A DNA stretch of 64,000 bases, from assembly GCA_947494805.1 (NCBI GenBank), contig CANLWK010000002.1, positions 1 to 64,000 on the forward strand, in the 5' to 3' direction. Under the pieces are notes generated by a model that ran no database searches, was not told where the DNA came from, and was given only the letters and a program-made list of their open reading frames with translations. Source of the stretch: an uncultured Croceitalea sp. (GTDB lineage Bacteria; Bacteroidota; Bacteroidia; Flavobacteriales; Flavobacteriaceae). The translations under genes and the position numbers were made by a program. Shown piece by piece: positions 44,134 through 54,667 of this stretch; positions within the stretch are counted from its first letter, which is position 1; each line of letters starts with the position of its first letter.

Positions 44134-45573
44134 ATGAAGAAAATATTGGTTGCAAATAGGGGAGAGATTGCGATTCGTGTCATGCAAACAGCTAAGAAAA
44201 TGGGCATCAAAACAGTGGCGGTCTTTTCTGAGGCCGATAGAAACGCACCACATGTTCGTTTTGCCGATGAAGCTGTATGTATTGGTCCACCACCATCAAA
44301 CCAATCATATTTATTGGGGGATAAAATCATTGAAGTTGCCAAAGAGCTCGATGTCGATGGCATTCACCCAGGATATGGATTCTTGAGCGAAAATGCTGAC
44401 TTTGCGGAAGCCGTTGAAAAAAACGGACTCATATTTATTGGTCCAAAATCGCATGCCATTCGTATAATGGGAAGCAAATTGGCTGCAAAAGAGGCTGTCA
44501 AAAAATATAATATCCCCATGGTGCCGGGTATTGACGAGGCAATTACTGATGTGGATAAAGCACATGTAATTGCCAATGAAATTGGTTTTCCCATATTGAT
44601 CAAGGCTTCTGCCGGCGGTGGTGGAAAGGGTATGCGAATTGTGGATAAAGAAAAAGATTTAGAATCGCAAATGACGCGTGCCATTAGTGAAGCAACCTCC
44701 GCTTTTGGTGACGGTTCGGTTTTTATCGAAAAATATGTCACCTCACCAAGGCATATTGAAATTCAAGTTTTAGCCGATACACATGGTAATATTTTACATT
44801 TTTTTGAAAGGGAGTGCAGCATTCAGCGGCGACACCAAAAAGTGGTCGAAGAAGCTCCATCTTCTATTTTGACCCCCGAACTTCGGAATGAGATGGGCGA
44901 GGCTGCCAAAAAAGTGGCCGAGGCCTGCGATTATGTTGGTGCAGGTACCGTCGAGTTTTTGATGGACGCAGATCATAATTTCTACTTTTTAGAGATGAAT
45001 ACCCGCTTACAGGTAGAACATCCAGTTTCTGAGATTATTGCGGGTGTTGATTTGGTAGAGCTTCAAATTAAAGTGGCCCGAGGTGAAAAATTGGAGATCA
45101 AACAAGAAGACCTGAAAATACACGGCCACGCCATGGAGCTTCGCGTTTATGCCGAAGATCCCTTGAATGACTTTTTGCCCAGTGTGGGTAACCTAGAGCG
45201 CTATCGCTTACCGGTGGGTGAAGGTATTCGTGTTGACAATGGTTTTGAAGAGGGCATGGATATCCCCATTTATTACGATCCCATGCTTTCAAAACTAATC
45301 ACCTATGGCAAAACGCGTGAAGAGGCCATTGCATTGATGATAAAGGCCATTGAGGCCTATGAGGTCGCCGGTGTTCAAACCACCCTGCCCTTTGGAACCT
45401 TTGTTATGGAACACGAGGCCTTTAGGTCTGGTAACTTTGATACACACTTTGTGAAAGACTATTACTCGCCCGAGGCCATACTTCAAAACAATGAACAGGG
45501 CGCAAGAATTGCCGCTATGGTGGCATTACAACACTATGTTTCAGATAAAAAAATTGTAAGACTACCCAAATAA
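44134..45573 (+). CDS. Biotin carboxylase subunit of acyl-CoA carboxylase
   Basis: A 479-aa ATP-grasp enzyme that carboxylates biotin with bicarbonate. [10 protein letters not shown] opens the N-terminal domain, the Gly-rich ATP loop is [12 protein letters not shown], and the catalytic region is [13 protein letters not shown]. The neighbours point to propionyl-CoA carboxylase (PccA-like split form) rather than fatty-acid ACC, whose genes would be elsewhere. Confidence 0.93.
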   Translation: MKKILVANRGEIAIRVMQTAKKMGIKTVAVFSEADRNAPHVRFADEAVCIGPPPSNQSYLLGDKIIEVAKELDVDGIHPGYGFLSENADFAEAVEKNGLIFIGPKSHAIRIMGSKLAAKEAVKKYNIPMVPGIDEAITDVDKAHVIANEIGFPILIKASAGGGGKGMRIVDKEKDLESQMTRAISEATSAFGDGSVFIEKYVTSPRHIEIQVLADTHGNILHFFERECSIQRRHQKVVEEAPSSILTPELRNEMGEAAKKVAEACDYVGAGTVEFLMDADHNFYFLEMNTRLQVEHPVSEIIAGVDLVELQIKVARGEKLEIKQEDLKIHGHAMELRVYAEDPLNDFLPSVGNLERYRLPVGEGIRVDNGFEEGMDIPIYYDPMLSKLITYGKTREEAIALMIKAIEAYEVAGVQTTLPFGTFVMEHEAFRSGNFDTHFVKDYYSPEAILQNNEQGARIAAMVALQHYVSDKKIVRLPK

Positions 45574-45580
45574 CCGAACT

Positions 45581-47122
45581 ATGGATCCTAAAATAAAGAA
45601 ACTGCACGAAAGAGTGGCCGAAGCGCACTTGGGTGGCGGTGAAAAACGAATCGAGAAACAACATGCCAAAAAGAAATTGACCGCACGGGAACGCGTGGAG
45701 TATTTTTTAGACGAAGGTTCTTTTGAAGAAATGGGCATTTTGGTTACCCATAGAACCACGGACTTTGGTATGGATAAAGAAGTGTATTTTGGAGATGGGG
45801 TCATCACAGGATATGGTACGGTAAATGGACGTTTGGTGTATGTTTATGCACAAGATTTTACCGTTTTTGGTGGTGCCCTATCAGAAACACATGCCGAGAA
45901 GATATGCAAGGTGATGGATCTGGCCATGAAAGTAGGGGCGCCCATAATTGGACTGAATGATTCCGGTGGGGCCCGAATACAAGAGGGAGTGAAATCATTG
46001 GGCGGGTATGCCGATATTTTTTACCGCAATGTGCAGGCCTCTGGTGTTGTACCACAGTTATCGGCTATTATGGGTCCTTGTGCCGGTGGAGCGGTATACT
46101 CACCTGCTATGACCGACTTTATTCTCATGGTCGAACAAACCAGTTATATGTTCGTAACTGGACCTAACGTGGTCAAAACGGTAACAAATGAAGAGGTCAC
46201 CTCTGAAGAACTTGGTGGTGCCATGACCCATGCCTCTAAATCTGGAGTTGCCCATAAAACATCGGCCAACGATGCCGCTTGTTTAGAAGATTTGAAGAAG
46301 TTGTTAGAGTATTTGCCACAGAACAATACTGAAAAGACGAGAAAACTCCCTTATGAGTTGGGCGATGAGGTGCGCGAGCAATTGCGAAGTATCGTGCCCG
46401 ATAACCCGAACAAACCTTATGATATGCACGAGGTTATCGAGGGCATCATTGACAACGGTACTTTTTATGAAATCCATAAAGACTATGCAGAAAATATTAT
46501 CACGGGTTTTGCACGTTTAGGTGGTCGAAGTATTGGCGTAATTGCCAATCAACCTATGTTTTTGGCAGGCGTACTAGGGGTTAATAGCTCTACTAAAGCA
46601 GCACGCTTTACAAGGTTCTGTGATGCGTTCAATATTCCGCTTTTGGTGCTGGTTGATGTCCCCGGCTTTTTGCCTGGTACGGATCAAGAGTGGAACGGTA
46701 TCATTATGCACGGGGCAAAATTGTTGTACGCCCTAAGTGAGGCGACAGTGCCACGGGTGACCGTAATTACACGTAAAGCCTATGGCGGTGCATATGATGT
46801 CATGAATTCTAAGCATATTGGTGCAGATTTTAATTTCGCTTGGCCTAATGCAGAGATTGCTGTGATGGGTGCCAAAGGCGCTAGTGAAATCATTTTTAGG
46901 CGTGAAATCGCCGCTGCAGATGATCCAGAGGCCAAGCTGAAAGAAAAAGAAGCCGAGTACGCCGATAAATTTGCAAATCCGTATCGGGCGGCACGCAGAG
47001 GATTTATTGATGAGGTTATTCTACCTGAAAATACAAGACGTAAGCTATTGAAAGCGTTCGCTATGCTCGAGAACAAAAAAGTGGAGCTGCCAATGAAAAA
47101 ACATGGGAATATACCGTTGTAA
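45581..47122 (+). CDS. Acyl-CoA carboxylase beta subunit, propionyl-CoA type
   Basis: A 513-aa carboxyltransferase of the PccB/AccD5 class with two crotonase-like domains. Oxyanion-hole glycines are in GGARIQEGV and [12 protein letters not shown] (N-terminal half) and in [10 protein letters not shown] and [13 protein letters not shown] (C-terminal half). It forms methylmalonyl-CoA from propionyl-CoA, feeding the mutase encoded on the other strand. It is the last gene of the three-gene operon. Confidence 0.93.
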   Translation: MDPKIKKLHERVAEAHLGGGEKRIEKQHAKKKLTARERVEYFLDEGSFEEMGILVTHRTTDFGMDKEVYFGDGVITGYGTVNGRLVYVYAQDFTVFGGALSETHAEKICKVMDLAMKVGAPIIGLNDSGGARIQEGVKSLGGYADIFYRNVQASGVVPQLSAIMGPCAGGAVYSPAMTDFILMVEQTSYMFVTGPNVVKTVTNEEVTSEELGGAMTHASKSGVAHKTSANDAACLEDLKKLLEYLPQNNTEKTRKLPYELGDEVREQLRSIVPDNPNKPYDMHEVIEGIIDNGTFYEIHKDYAENIITGFARLGGRSIGVIANQPMFLAGVLGVNSSTKAARFTRFCDAFNIPLLVLVDVPGFLPGTDQEWNGIIMHGAKLLYALSEATVPRVTVITRKAYGGAYDVMNSKHIGADFNFAWPNAEIAVMGAKGASEIIFRREIAAADDPEAKLKEKEAEYADKFANPYRAARRGFIDEVILPENTRRKLLKAFAMLENKKVELPMKKHGNIPL

Positions 47123-47147
47123 GGGATTGTTTTGAGGAACTAAAGAA

Positions 47148-47171
47148 GGTCTCGACTGCGCTCGACCTGAC
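47148..47171. repeat. Short intergenic inverted repeat, probably a dispersed element
   Basis: GGTCTCGACTGCGCTCGACC (47148-47167) has TCGA arms around a CTGCGC centre. I recall similar GC-rich motifs recurring between genes of flavobacteria, but cannot count copies here. Nothing else is seen between 47123 and 47300. Confidence 0.35.
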
Positions 47172-47300
47172 CTAAAAGATAGAAGCAAAATCTTGACCTC
47201 TCATTGACCAATAAGAGAAGCCAAGATGACAGTAGTAAAACAAAAGATTTCCTTAACAAAACAATTACAACTAAAAGTTCACCGTGAAGAAGGGTAGTTG

Positions 47301-47308
47301 TACTTTTG
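47301..47308 (+). promoter_or_regulatory. -7 box next to the MFS transporter start codon
   Basis: TACTTTTG fits TAnnTTTG and is only 4 nt from the ATG at 47313. A TTC at 47278-47280 gives 20-nt spacing but lacks the consensus G. Confidence 0.4.
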
Positions 47309-47312
47309 CCGA

Positions 47313-48527
47313 ATGCAAAATACGCAGCAGAAACCCAACTTTGAGTTTATCGCTTTAATGGCATCGTTGATGTCTATCGTGGCCTTGGCAATTGATACGC
47401 TTTTACCGGCCATACCGGCAATTGGTGAAACCATTCATAGTACAGATCCCAAAGCGAACCAAATGTTCGTGACCATGATTTTTTTGGGTTTGGGAGTGGG
47501 GCAGCTGTTTTTTGGACCGTTATCAGACCAGTATGGCCGTAAGCCCATGGTCTATGCGGGTTTTGTGGTTTTTGGCATTGCTAGCCTAATCTGCTTGTTC
47601 GCGCCAAATCTTGAAGTAATGGTGATAGGCCGAATCCTTCAGGGTATCGGACTTTCGTCGCACCGAACCATCGCTATTTCAATCATCCGTGATTCATACA
47701 AAGGGGATTACATGGCTCGGGTGATGTCTTTCATAACCGCTTTCTTTATTTTGGTGCCCGTGGTAGCTCCCGCATTGGGAAAGTTCATTTTGGACCATTT
47801 CAATTGGCAGACCATTTTTTATGTACACCTTTTTTTGGGACTACTCTTATGGATATGGTTTTGGAAACGTCAACAGGAGACCTTAAAGCCAGAATATAAG
47901 ATTAAGTTTTCACCCAAAAGTTTTGTTTCTGGCACCAAGGAAATGTTACGTCACCCTGAAACAGTGACCTATACTTTTGTTTCTGGTTTGATCACAGGTG
48001 CCTTTTTGGTCTACTTGAGTTCTGCACAACATATTTTTGAGGACCAATACGGACTACGAGAAGCATTTCCGTACATATTCGCCGGTCTCGCCATTTCCAT
48101 AGGTACGTCAACATTTACCAATGGAACCATGGTAATGCGGTTTGGTATGCGCAATCTTTCACTAGCGGCCACGGTTTTGTTCAGTTTGATAGCCTTGAGC
48201 TACGTACTGTTGTTTTGGAGCACCCCTAACCCCAATGTCTATGTTTTGACCGTTTTCTTGTTCTTGCAGTTTTTCTGCTTAGGCTTTATGTGGGGAAATT
48301 TTCGTTCCATAGCCATGGAGCCCATCGGGCATATCGCAGGTATCGGAGCCGCTATCAATGGTTTTGTATCCACACTTATTTCGGTGCCCATAGCTACATT
48401 GATTGGGTCGTTTTTAGAAGATTTGGCCCTTCCCTTGTTTGTGGGTCTGACCTGCTGCGGATTTGGGGCTACTGTCTTAATTCTTCTTTCAAGGCGAAAG
48501 CGTTTGGTCTTCTTAAGCCGTTACTGA
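47313..48527 (+). CDS. MFS drug efflux transporter, Bcr/CflA family
   Basis: A 404-aa transporter with twelve helices. Loop 2-3 has the MFS signature GPLSDQYGRKPMVY, and GRILQGIGLSSHRTIAISII lies in helix 4-5. The family exports drugs such as bicyclomycin, or metabolites such as cysteine. I start at ATG 47313; a start at 47298 would lie upstream of or within the -7 box. Convergent with anmK, from which it is separated by only 2 nt, so no terminator fits between them. Confidence 0.85.
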   Translation: MQNTQQKPNFEFIALMASLMSIVALAIDTLLPAIPAIGETIHSTDPKANQMFVTMIFLGLGVGQLFFGPLSDQYGRKPMVYAGFVVFGIASLICLFAPNLEVMVIGRILQGIGLSSHRTIAISIIRDSYKGDYMARVMSFITAFFILVPVVAPALGKFILDHFNWQTIFYVHLFLGLLLWIWFWKRQQETLKPEYKIKFSPKSFVSGTKEMLRHPETVTYTFVSGLITGAFLVYLSSAQHIFEDQYGLREAFPYIFAGLAISIGTSTFTNGTMVMRFGMRNLSLAATVLFSLIALSYVLLFWSTPNPNVYVLTVFLFLQFFCLGFMWGNFRSIAMEPIGHIAGIGAAINGFVSTLISVPIATLIGSFLEDLALPLFVGLTCCGFGATVLILLSRRKRLVFLSRY

Positions 48528-48529
48528 TT

Positions 48530-49606
48530 TTATTCTGGTGTGAAGACGACACCACTACAAGAATCTCTTTCAGCTCCTGTTACGGACTGCATTACATTGA
48601 TTTCACCAAGTAGTTTCAACACCCCCATAAAAGCAAATACCAGTGCTTCTTTAAATTCAATAAACTTTTTTGGGGGAATATGAACTTTACACGAATCACC
48701 TAATTTTTCTTGTAGGGTATTCATATAAAAAGAATTTAAAGCCCCCCCACCGGTAACCAAAACACGACTGTCTTTAACGGGCTCTTCTTTTTTTATGGCA
48801 TGAGCCAACTGTTCACAATTATGGTGGATAATGGTATGCAATAGGTCTTCGGTAGCTGTCCCATGCTTTTCAATCAGGGGGACAATTTCGGCGGTAAACC
48901 ACTCGTATCCTGTTGACTTTGGGTAGGGCTGCCCGTAGTATTCTAAATTATTTAGGGAATGCAACAATGCCGGAATCAGTTTCCCTTGTCCTGCCAACGC
49001 TCCACCTTTGTCATATTTCAAATCAATCTTTTCAGTAATGTAATTGAGCGGCATATTGGCAAGGCCAATATCGTATGCAATACGTTGACCATTTTTTTCG
49101 AAAGACATATTGCTTATACCCCCGAGATTTAGACAAAACTCATATTCAGGAAGTAAAAGGGCATCACCAATGGGAACCAGCGGCGCACCTTGGCCACCAA
49201 GTTCAACATCTAAGGTTCTAAAATCACAGATTACCTTTTGGCCTGAGGTATTTGCGAGTAACTGTCCGTTACCCAATTGAAACGTAAATCCCTCATGAGG
49301 CCGATGATGTGAGGTATGTCCATGACTTGCAATACCATCAACGGACAGTTTGTTCTCGGTGATGAAGTTCTTTGCTTGTTTGCCCAACCATATACCATAA
49401 TCGTTGTGCAATTGGGCATGTTCTGCTTCTGATAGGTGTATGGCGTTCTTTAGTCTTTGGTACAAATCCGTATCGTAAGAAATGGTCGTGGTCTGTCGTA
49501 TTTCAAAGTTCCAGCGATTCTTTTCTATCCATAAATGACAATAGGCAATGTCAAGTCCGTCTAAAGAAGTACCAGACATCATCCCTAATATTTTGTATAC
49601 TTTCAT
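48530..49606 (-). CDS. anmK: Anhydro-N-acetylmuramic acid kinase
   Basis: A 358-aa ASKHA-family kinase that opens 1,6-anhydroMurNAc and phosphorylates it to MurNAc-6-phosphate. Motifs are GMMSGTSLDGLD (phosphate loop), NLGGISNMSF and TGGGALNSFY, in the usual order and length. The product feeds MurQ at 57549. It is the last gene of the nagB-led operon and overlaps the methyltransferase gene by 4 nt. Confidence 0.95.
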   Translation of the reverse strand: MKVYKILGMMSGTSLDGLDIAYCHLWIEKNRWNFEIRQTTTISYDTDLYQRLKNAIHLSEAEHAQLHNDYGIWLGKQAKNFITENKLSVDGIASHGHTSHHRPHEGFTFQLGNGQLLANTSGQKVICDFRTLDVELGGQGAPLVPIGDALLLPEYEFCLNLGGISNMSFEKNGQRIAYDIGLANMPLNYITEKIDLKYDKGGALAGQGKLIPALLHSLNNLEYYGQPYPKSTGYEWFTAEIVPLIEKHGTATEDLLHTIIHHNCEQLAHAIKKEEPVKDSRVLVTGGGALNSFYMNTLQEKLGDSCKVHIPPKKFIEFKEALVFAFMGVLKLLGEINVMQSVTGAERDSCSGVVFTPE

Positions 49607-50283
49607 GTAAGCTTTTGAATACGGATTAATAAGGAAACGGGTAAATTTTTCTCATCGGTGATTTCTTCAAAACTGATGGTCACGTCGGGGATTTCTTGCA
49701 ACACTTTAGACCAATCCCCCAAAGTTCTAGCATACCAAGAATGACCGTTGGTGAAGTTTCCAGAGAGGCCTTTCCATGAATCCTTTAGCCATTGGCTGCG
49801 ATAAGGTTTTTCTTGTTGTATCAAAAAATAAGGGTGCAAGGTTTGAATGATAATATGACCATTGCTGACAAGTGCATTTTTAGTGTTCGCAAGTAAGGCC
49901 ACAAGTCCTTCCTTTTGATAAAGACAAAAATTAAATACTGCAATGGCAAAGGGGCCGTCGGGTATTGGTTTCCCCTGAGCTATCTCTTCAAAGGTCATTT
50001 GATAAAAAGTGCCGCTGTTGTTACTTTTGGCGTGTTCCAAAAGTTTGGCAGTGGCATCTAGGCCCACTACTTCTTTTCCTTGGTTTTCAAGTGTTTTGGC
50101 CAGCCAACCTTCTCCACATCCGATATCAATGATTTTGATACTTTTTAATTTTAAAACGGCATCGAGAATGGCCTTGTTGGTATACTTTCTTGAGGCAATG
50201 GTGTTTTCTGAAATGGTTTTGATCCACTTATCTGCATTTTCTTCCCAAGACATCAGAATATTATCCTTCATGTACACGGTCAT
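49603..50283 (-). CDS. Class I SAM-dependent methyltransferase
   Basis: A 226-aa Rossmann methyltransferase. SAM motif I is IDIGCGEGW (52-60), followed by the acidic residue of VVGLDATAKLL. A C-terminal cap with LHPYFLIQ and GHSWYARTLGDW is typical of small-molecule methyltransferases. No target can be assigned. It lies inside a peptidoglycan recycling operon, overlapping nagZ by 23 nt and anmK by 4 nt, so it is clearly coexpressed. The start is 50283; an ATG at 50271 is also possible. Confidence 0.78.
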   Translation of the reverse strand: MTVYMKDNILMSWEENADKWIKTISENTIASRKYTNKAILDAVLKLKSIKIIDIGCGEGWLAKTLENQGKEVVGLDATAKLLEHAKSNNSGTFYQMTFEEIAQGKPIPDGPFAIAVFNFCLYQKEGLVALLANTKNALVSNGHIIIQTLHPYFLIQQEKPYRSQWLKDSWKGLSGNFTNGHSWYARTLGDWSKVLQEIPDVTISFEEITDEKNLPVSLLIRIQKLT

Positions 50284-51814
50284 TTAGTGTTATAGGTAAC
50301 AGACCATTAGCAGCCACTTTACCATAAAAATGATGGACCGCATTCTCTTGAAAAGCGGGAAAGTCTTGATAAGCCACAACGACCGATTTTGCCTTGTGCC
50401 AATTGAACAAGTGTAAGGTGTACGGATTTCCGAATAGGTAAACCACACAGTTTTTTGAACCCAGTGCTGTATTTATTGCGTCAATTTCTTCTTCTGAAAA
50501 CCCAAAGTTGTCATTGGGTTTCATTTCTGGCGGAAAAATTGCAATTACTATATTGGGATTGTCAGAAGCTGGCGCCGTGATATTTTTTGAAAAGGTGGTC
50601 TCAGTTTTTTTTCCGACCTGAAGGAAATCGAATCCGGTGCCCCGTATATTTTGAATGTCTGAGATTTGTCCTTTGACCAAGGTTAAGGTAGCCTCTGCAA
50701 GCTGTTGCATCAAACCATTGTAATCGTAATGACCGAATTCTGGTTCAGCGCCGTTCAAAGCCTTTTCTTTGAGAGACCAAAACCGGTCAAAACTGTTTTC
50801 AATCTGATTGTGCTCAGCGTTTTTTAAAATCAGTTCAACACCTTCAACTGTATGCTCCGCAAAGCACAGAACATCGTTTCCAGCCTCAAAGGCTTCCCAT
50901 TCCAATTGCCCTTTGATATCGTAAAGTTTTGATACACTGTGCATGTTCAGGGCATCTGTTATAACTACACCCGAATGTTCAAATTCTGAACGGAGCAAAT
51001 CTGTAATAATAGGCTTTGATAGGGTAGAAGACCTGGTAGTGCTATCGCTGATACTTGGTACCGCTAAATGACCTACCATTACTGAATCAACACCCGTTTT
51101 TATCAGTTCTTTAAACGGATACAGTTCGTTGGCCAATAATTCTTCTTTCGATTTGTCGATTCTGGGCAGACCCAAATGTGAATCAACTGCCGTATCACCA
51201 TGCCCTGGAAAATGCTTGATGGAGTTTAAGACCCTGCTTTTGTCCATTCCGGCAATAAAGGCTTTAGCTTTTTTATACACTGCTTCGGGCTTATCGCCAA
51301 ACGAGCGATAACCGATTACGGGGTTCTCAGGATTATTATTGATATCGACCGCGGGGCATAAATTCCAATGGATGCCTGCATTTAAACAATCATATCCGAT
51401 GTGTTCCCCGACTGCGGTGATAAGCGCGTCATTGTTTTTAATGGCCCCCAAGGTCAGCGCATATGGGTATTGTGGTGTTTCTTCAATACGCATGGCCAAT
51501 CCCCACTCGGCATCGATAGCAATTAACAATGGGTATTTTGAAACGGCTTGATACCTTTTTATAAGTGCTTTTAACCGTTCTAGACTTTTGGTGTTATAGA
51601 TAACCTCTTTCTTGCCCTCATAGTTGGTTGCAGCACTGGCACGACTGTGAAAAAAACATATGGAACCAATGCCCTGTTCAATAATCAGGCGCTCAATGGT
51701 TTGAATTTCTTCTTCAGTATCGTTGATAAAGGCGGCAGGCATAAAGAACTGTCCTATTTTCTCCCGTAGGGTCAAGGCAGTTTTTGCTTGATGTAATGGC
51801 AGTATTCTAGGCAT
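50261..51814 (-). CDS. nagZ: Glycoside hydrolase family 3 beta-N-acetylglucosaminidase (NagZ-like)
   Basis: A 517-aa GH3 enzyme. The KHFPGHGDT motif (200-208) supplies the NagZ-type His-Asp acid/base dyad and D287 in VVITDALN is the nucleophile. Lacking a signal peptide, it is cytoplasmic and should cut GlcNAc from GlcNAc-anhydroMurNAc (peptides). It is longer than E. coli NagZ (341 aa), with a C-terminal domain of about 170 residues. It overlaps the permease gene by 8 nt. Confidence 0.9.
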   Translation of the reverse strand: MPRILPLHQAKTALTLREKIGQFFMPAAFINDTEEEIQTIERLIIEQGIGSICFFHSRASAATNYEGKKEVIYNTKSLERLKALIKRYQAVSKYPLLIAIDAEWGLAMRIEETPQYPYALTLGAIKNNDALITAVGEHIGYDCLNAGIHWNLCPAVDINNNPENPVIGYRSFGDKPEAVYKKAKAFIAGMDKSRVLNSIKHFPGHGDTAVDSHLGLPRIDKSKEELLANELYPFKELIKTGVDSVMVGHLAVPSISDSTTRSSTLSKPIITDLLRSEFEHSGVVITDALNMHSVSKLYDIKGQLEWEAFEAGNDVLCFAEHTVEGVELILKNAEHNQIENSFDRFWSLKEKALNGAEPEFGHYDYNGLMQQLAEATLTLVKGQISDIQNIRGTGFDFLQVGKKTETTFSKNITAPASDNPNIVIAIFPPEMKPNDNFGFSEEEIDAINTALGSKNCVVYLFGNPYTLHLFNWHKAKSVVVAYQDFPAFQENAVHHFYGKVAANGLLPITLNDRVHEG

Positions 51815-53087
51815 CGGCAGTTGCTCCTTTTTTGCCGTAATCGGCAGGATATTTAATATATTTTAATAAAATCAATGAAGGAATGGCGGCTACGACCACC
51901 CAAATGAAAAAACCATCATAGCCCAACCATTCTTGTACGTAACCGCTTATCAACCCAGGAAGCATCATCCCTAAGGCCATAAAACCGGTGGCGATGGCAT
52001 AATGCGACGTTTTTGAAACGCCTTCGGCTACATACATTAAGTAGACCACAAAGCCTGCAAAGGCAAATCCATAACCGAATTGTTCTAAAACTACTGTAGC
52101 GATAACAGCTGAAAGACTAGATGTTTGAGTGAGGGCCAAGAACACATAGAAAGCGTTGGGTATGTTCAATGACAGTACCATCGGGAACAACCATCTTTTG
52201 AGCCCGTCTCGAGAAATAAGAATACCACCTAGAATACCACCTACGGTAAGCATTATGACTCCAATCGTGCCGTAAATGGTGCCTACTTCGGCGGTTGAAT
52301 AGTTGAGGCCACCAACCTCTTTGCCATCTAAAAGAAAGGGTGATGCCATTTTTACCAATTGTGATTCTCCCAGTCGAAAAAACAAAATAAAAGCGAGGGC
52401 AGCACTCATATTGGGTTTGGAGAAAAAAGATTTGAACACTTCAAAAAAGCCTGTAGGTTTTTGTTTTGCTATGACATCAGATGCCTCATATTTTGGTGCT
52501 GTAAAAAAGTTGGACACTGTCAGCACCAACATCAGAGTACCGGCGACAAGCATGGTAATGGACCATGCCTTGGTATTGTCACCATAATGGTTTTCTAAGA
52601 ACCCGGCCATGATGACCAAGAGTCCCTGTCCAGTGACATTGGCAAAGCGATAGAACGTACTGCGTACGCCCACAAAAAATGATTGCTTCTCTTGGGTCAA
52701 CCCAATCATATAATAACCATCCGAGGCAATATCATTGGTGGCCGAAGCGAATGCTGCCATCCAAAAACAAGCCAAGGTGGTAACAAAAAAGATATTGGTG
52801 GGCAGTAAAAAACCTACACCCAAAAAGGCAATAGCAATGACCAATTGCATCAACAAGAACCAATTTCGTTTGGTGCCGATAAGGTCTAAAAAAGGACTCC
52901 ATAAGGGTTTGATGACCCAAGGTAAATACAGCCAACTGGTGTATAGTCCGATATCAGCATTGCTTATACCCAGTTTTTTGTACATGATGACCGAAACGGT
53001 AACAACCATCACATAGGGCAGTCCTTGTGTGAAATAGAGAATAGGTACCCAGGCCCAAGCCCATTTGTTTTTTTGTATTTCAGTCAT
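51807..53087 (-). CDS. AmpG-like muropeptide permease
   Basis: A 426-aa MFS transporter with about twelve helices. The N-terminus matches AmpG (PILYFTQGLPYVMV, LPWVIKPLWSP, NDIASDGYYM). E. coli AmpG imports GlcNAc-anhydroMurNAc muropeptides; genomic context supports the same role here. It overlaps the neighbouring GHL10 gene by 8 nt and nagZ by 8 nt. Confidence 0.85.
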   Translation of the reverse strand: MTEIQKNKWAWAWVPILYFTQGLPYVMVVTVSVIMYKKLGISNADIGLYTSWLYLPWVIKPLWSPFLDLIGTKRNWFLLMQLVIAIAFLGVGFLLPTNIFFVTTLACFWMAAFASATNDIASDGYYMIGLTQEKQSFFVGVRSTFYRFANVTGQGLLVIMAGFLENHYGDNTKAWSITMLVAGTLMLVLTVSNFFTAPKYEASDVIAKQKPTGFFEVFKSFFSKPNMSAALAFILFFRLGESQLVKMASPFLLDGKEVGGLNYSTAEVGTIYGTIGVIMLTVGGILGGILISRDGLKRWLFPMVLSLNIPNAFYVFLALTQTSSLSAVIATVVLEQFGYGFAFAGFVVYLMYVAEGVSKTSHYAIATGFMALGMMLPGLISGYVQEWLGYDGFFIWVVVAAIPSLILLKYIKYPADYGKKGATADA

Positions 53088-54621
53088 TTAGTGGTTTAAG
53101 GTTGGTTTGTTCAGTTCTTTTTGGTCTGGTCAAAAAAATCATTTGACTTTGGTTTCCGAAAGCGTCTTCAACCACAATACCAATGTGCTTTTTCGGCCGT
53201 TCTTGCTTTATGTCTAGGGTAATGCACGAATTCGCTTGGTTCATAGAAATGTACGCTTTTTTCAATAATTCTTTATTCACCGTTGTTGCTTCCCGCTTTA
53301 AGTTGTAAAGGGTCAAAAACCTAGGCACAGAATCAAAATGCGAAATACAGCATTCGATTGTTTTACCCCTTCTTTCTATGGAAGTCACTATCGGCGGGGC
53401 AATGGTGCGATCTACGTTATTTGCCATTGCAGGAATCATAGCTTTTTTTCGATAGAACTTTTTGTGCAACTGTTTTTTGATATCATCTTGGGCATTGACC
53501 AATGATTTTGCACTAAAAAAGACGTTGCCCGCAATCTCTGAGATATTACGAGCCATGGCCAATTGTTTTGGAATTTCATATTTATCGTTCCAAGCTACAT
53601 CGGCATTATTTCTGATTTTATAAGCGCCATTACCCATGTAGAGGTTAGTGTTGCTTGAATTTTTCGCCCACCATCTAGCGATGATTTCATGTGAGGCCAC
53701 AGGATAGTGCATGCTCCAGTAGGCCTGTGGTACCATGTAATCGACCCAACCATGTTTCATCCAAAGCAATGGGTCTGCAAATAAATCTTCATAAGTGGTC
53801 TGACCAGCTTTTGTTGCTGAGCCAGAGGGGTCGGTCGTGCTGTTTTTCCATACGCCGAACGGACTAATACCAAAACGTACCCAAGGTTTTTTGGTTTTAA
53901 TGGCCTCATGTACATTTTTAACCAAAGAATCGACATTGCTTCTGCGCCAATCGGCTAAGCTTTGATTGGGTAGTTTATTTTGTGTGTAGGACAGCGAATC
54001 GTTAAAAACTTCACCTGCAATTTTATATGGATAAAAGTAATCATCAAAATGAATTCCGTCCACAGCATAGTTTTCAACCACTTCTTCGACCACTTTGGTC
54101 AAATGTTGTTGAACCCCTTTGATACCTGGATCATAGTAGTATTTTTTGCCGTATTTGACCATCCAATCTCGATGTTTGATAAAATCATGGTTTTCCGCAA
54201 GTATAGTGGTATCCAAATCAAAAGTCGCCCGGTACGGATTTAGCCATGCATGAAACTGCATTCCGCGTTCATGGGTGCGTTCGACCATCCAGGCCAAGGC
54301 ATCTTCAAAACCAGGTTTTGGTTTCCCTTCCGTTCCACTCAAAAAACGAGACCATGGTGCTAACTTTGAAGGATAAAAGGCATCACCAGCAGTTCGAACC
54401 TGTACGATTAGAGCGTTGAAATTTAAATCTTCATAAAAATCCAATAGTTCCAAAAAGTCGGTTTTTTGCTTCGCCACGACATCATCGGAACTTTTGGGCC
54501 AATCAATATTGACCACAGTAGCCACCCAAGCCCCTCTAAACTCTTGTTCAGGATGTTTCTCATACTTCAAGCTAGCGCAAGAACCGAGAAGTATAACTAG
54601 AAAAAAAAAGGCTTTTCGCAT
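53080..54621 (-). CDS. GHL10 family glycoside hydrolase lipoprotein
   Basis: A 513-aa lipoprotein (lipobox LLGSC, Cys15) with a TIM-barrel GHL10 (formerly DUF187) domain, opening with FRGAWVATVVNIDWP and with GIHFDDYFYPY, the presumed catalytic acidic region. E. coli DigH (YddW) of this family cuts denuded peptidoglycan glycans. A role upstream of AmpG is therefore plausible: releasing sugars from stripped glycan strands at the outer membrane. It lies 46 nt after nagB. Confidence 0.85.
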   Translation of the reverse strand: MRKAFFFLVILLGSCASLKYEKHPEQEFRGAWVATVVNIDWPKSSDDVVAKQKTDFLELLDFYEDLNFNALIVQVRTAGDAFYPSKLAPWSRFLSGTEGKPKPGFEDALAWMVERTHERGMQFHAWLNPYRATFDLDTTILAENHDFIKHRDWMVKYGKKYYYDPGIKGVQQHLTKVVEEVVENYAVDGIHFDDYFYPYKIAGEVFNDSLSYTQNKLPNQSLADWRRSNVDSLVKNVHEAIKTKKPWVRFGISPFGVWKNSTTDPSGSATKAGQTTYEDLFADPLLWMKHGWVDYMVPQAYWSMHYPVASHEIIARWWAKNSSNTNLYMGNGAYKIRNNADVAWNDKYEIPKQLAMARNISEIAGNVFFSAKSLVNAQDDIKKQLHKKFYRKKAMIPAMANNVDRTIAPPIVTSIERRGKTIECCISHFDSVPRFLTLYNLKREATTVNKELLKKAYISMNQANSCITLDIKQERPKKHIGIVVEDAFGNQSQMIFLTRPKRTEQTNLKPLND

Positions 54622-54667
54622 CTTCAGTAGCTAAAGATAAAGAACTTAAAAGTAGTTTTTGGCCTAT

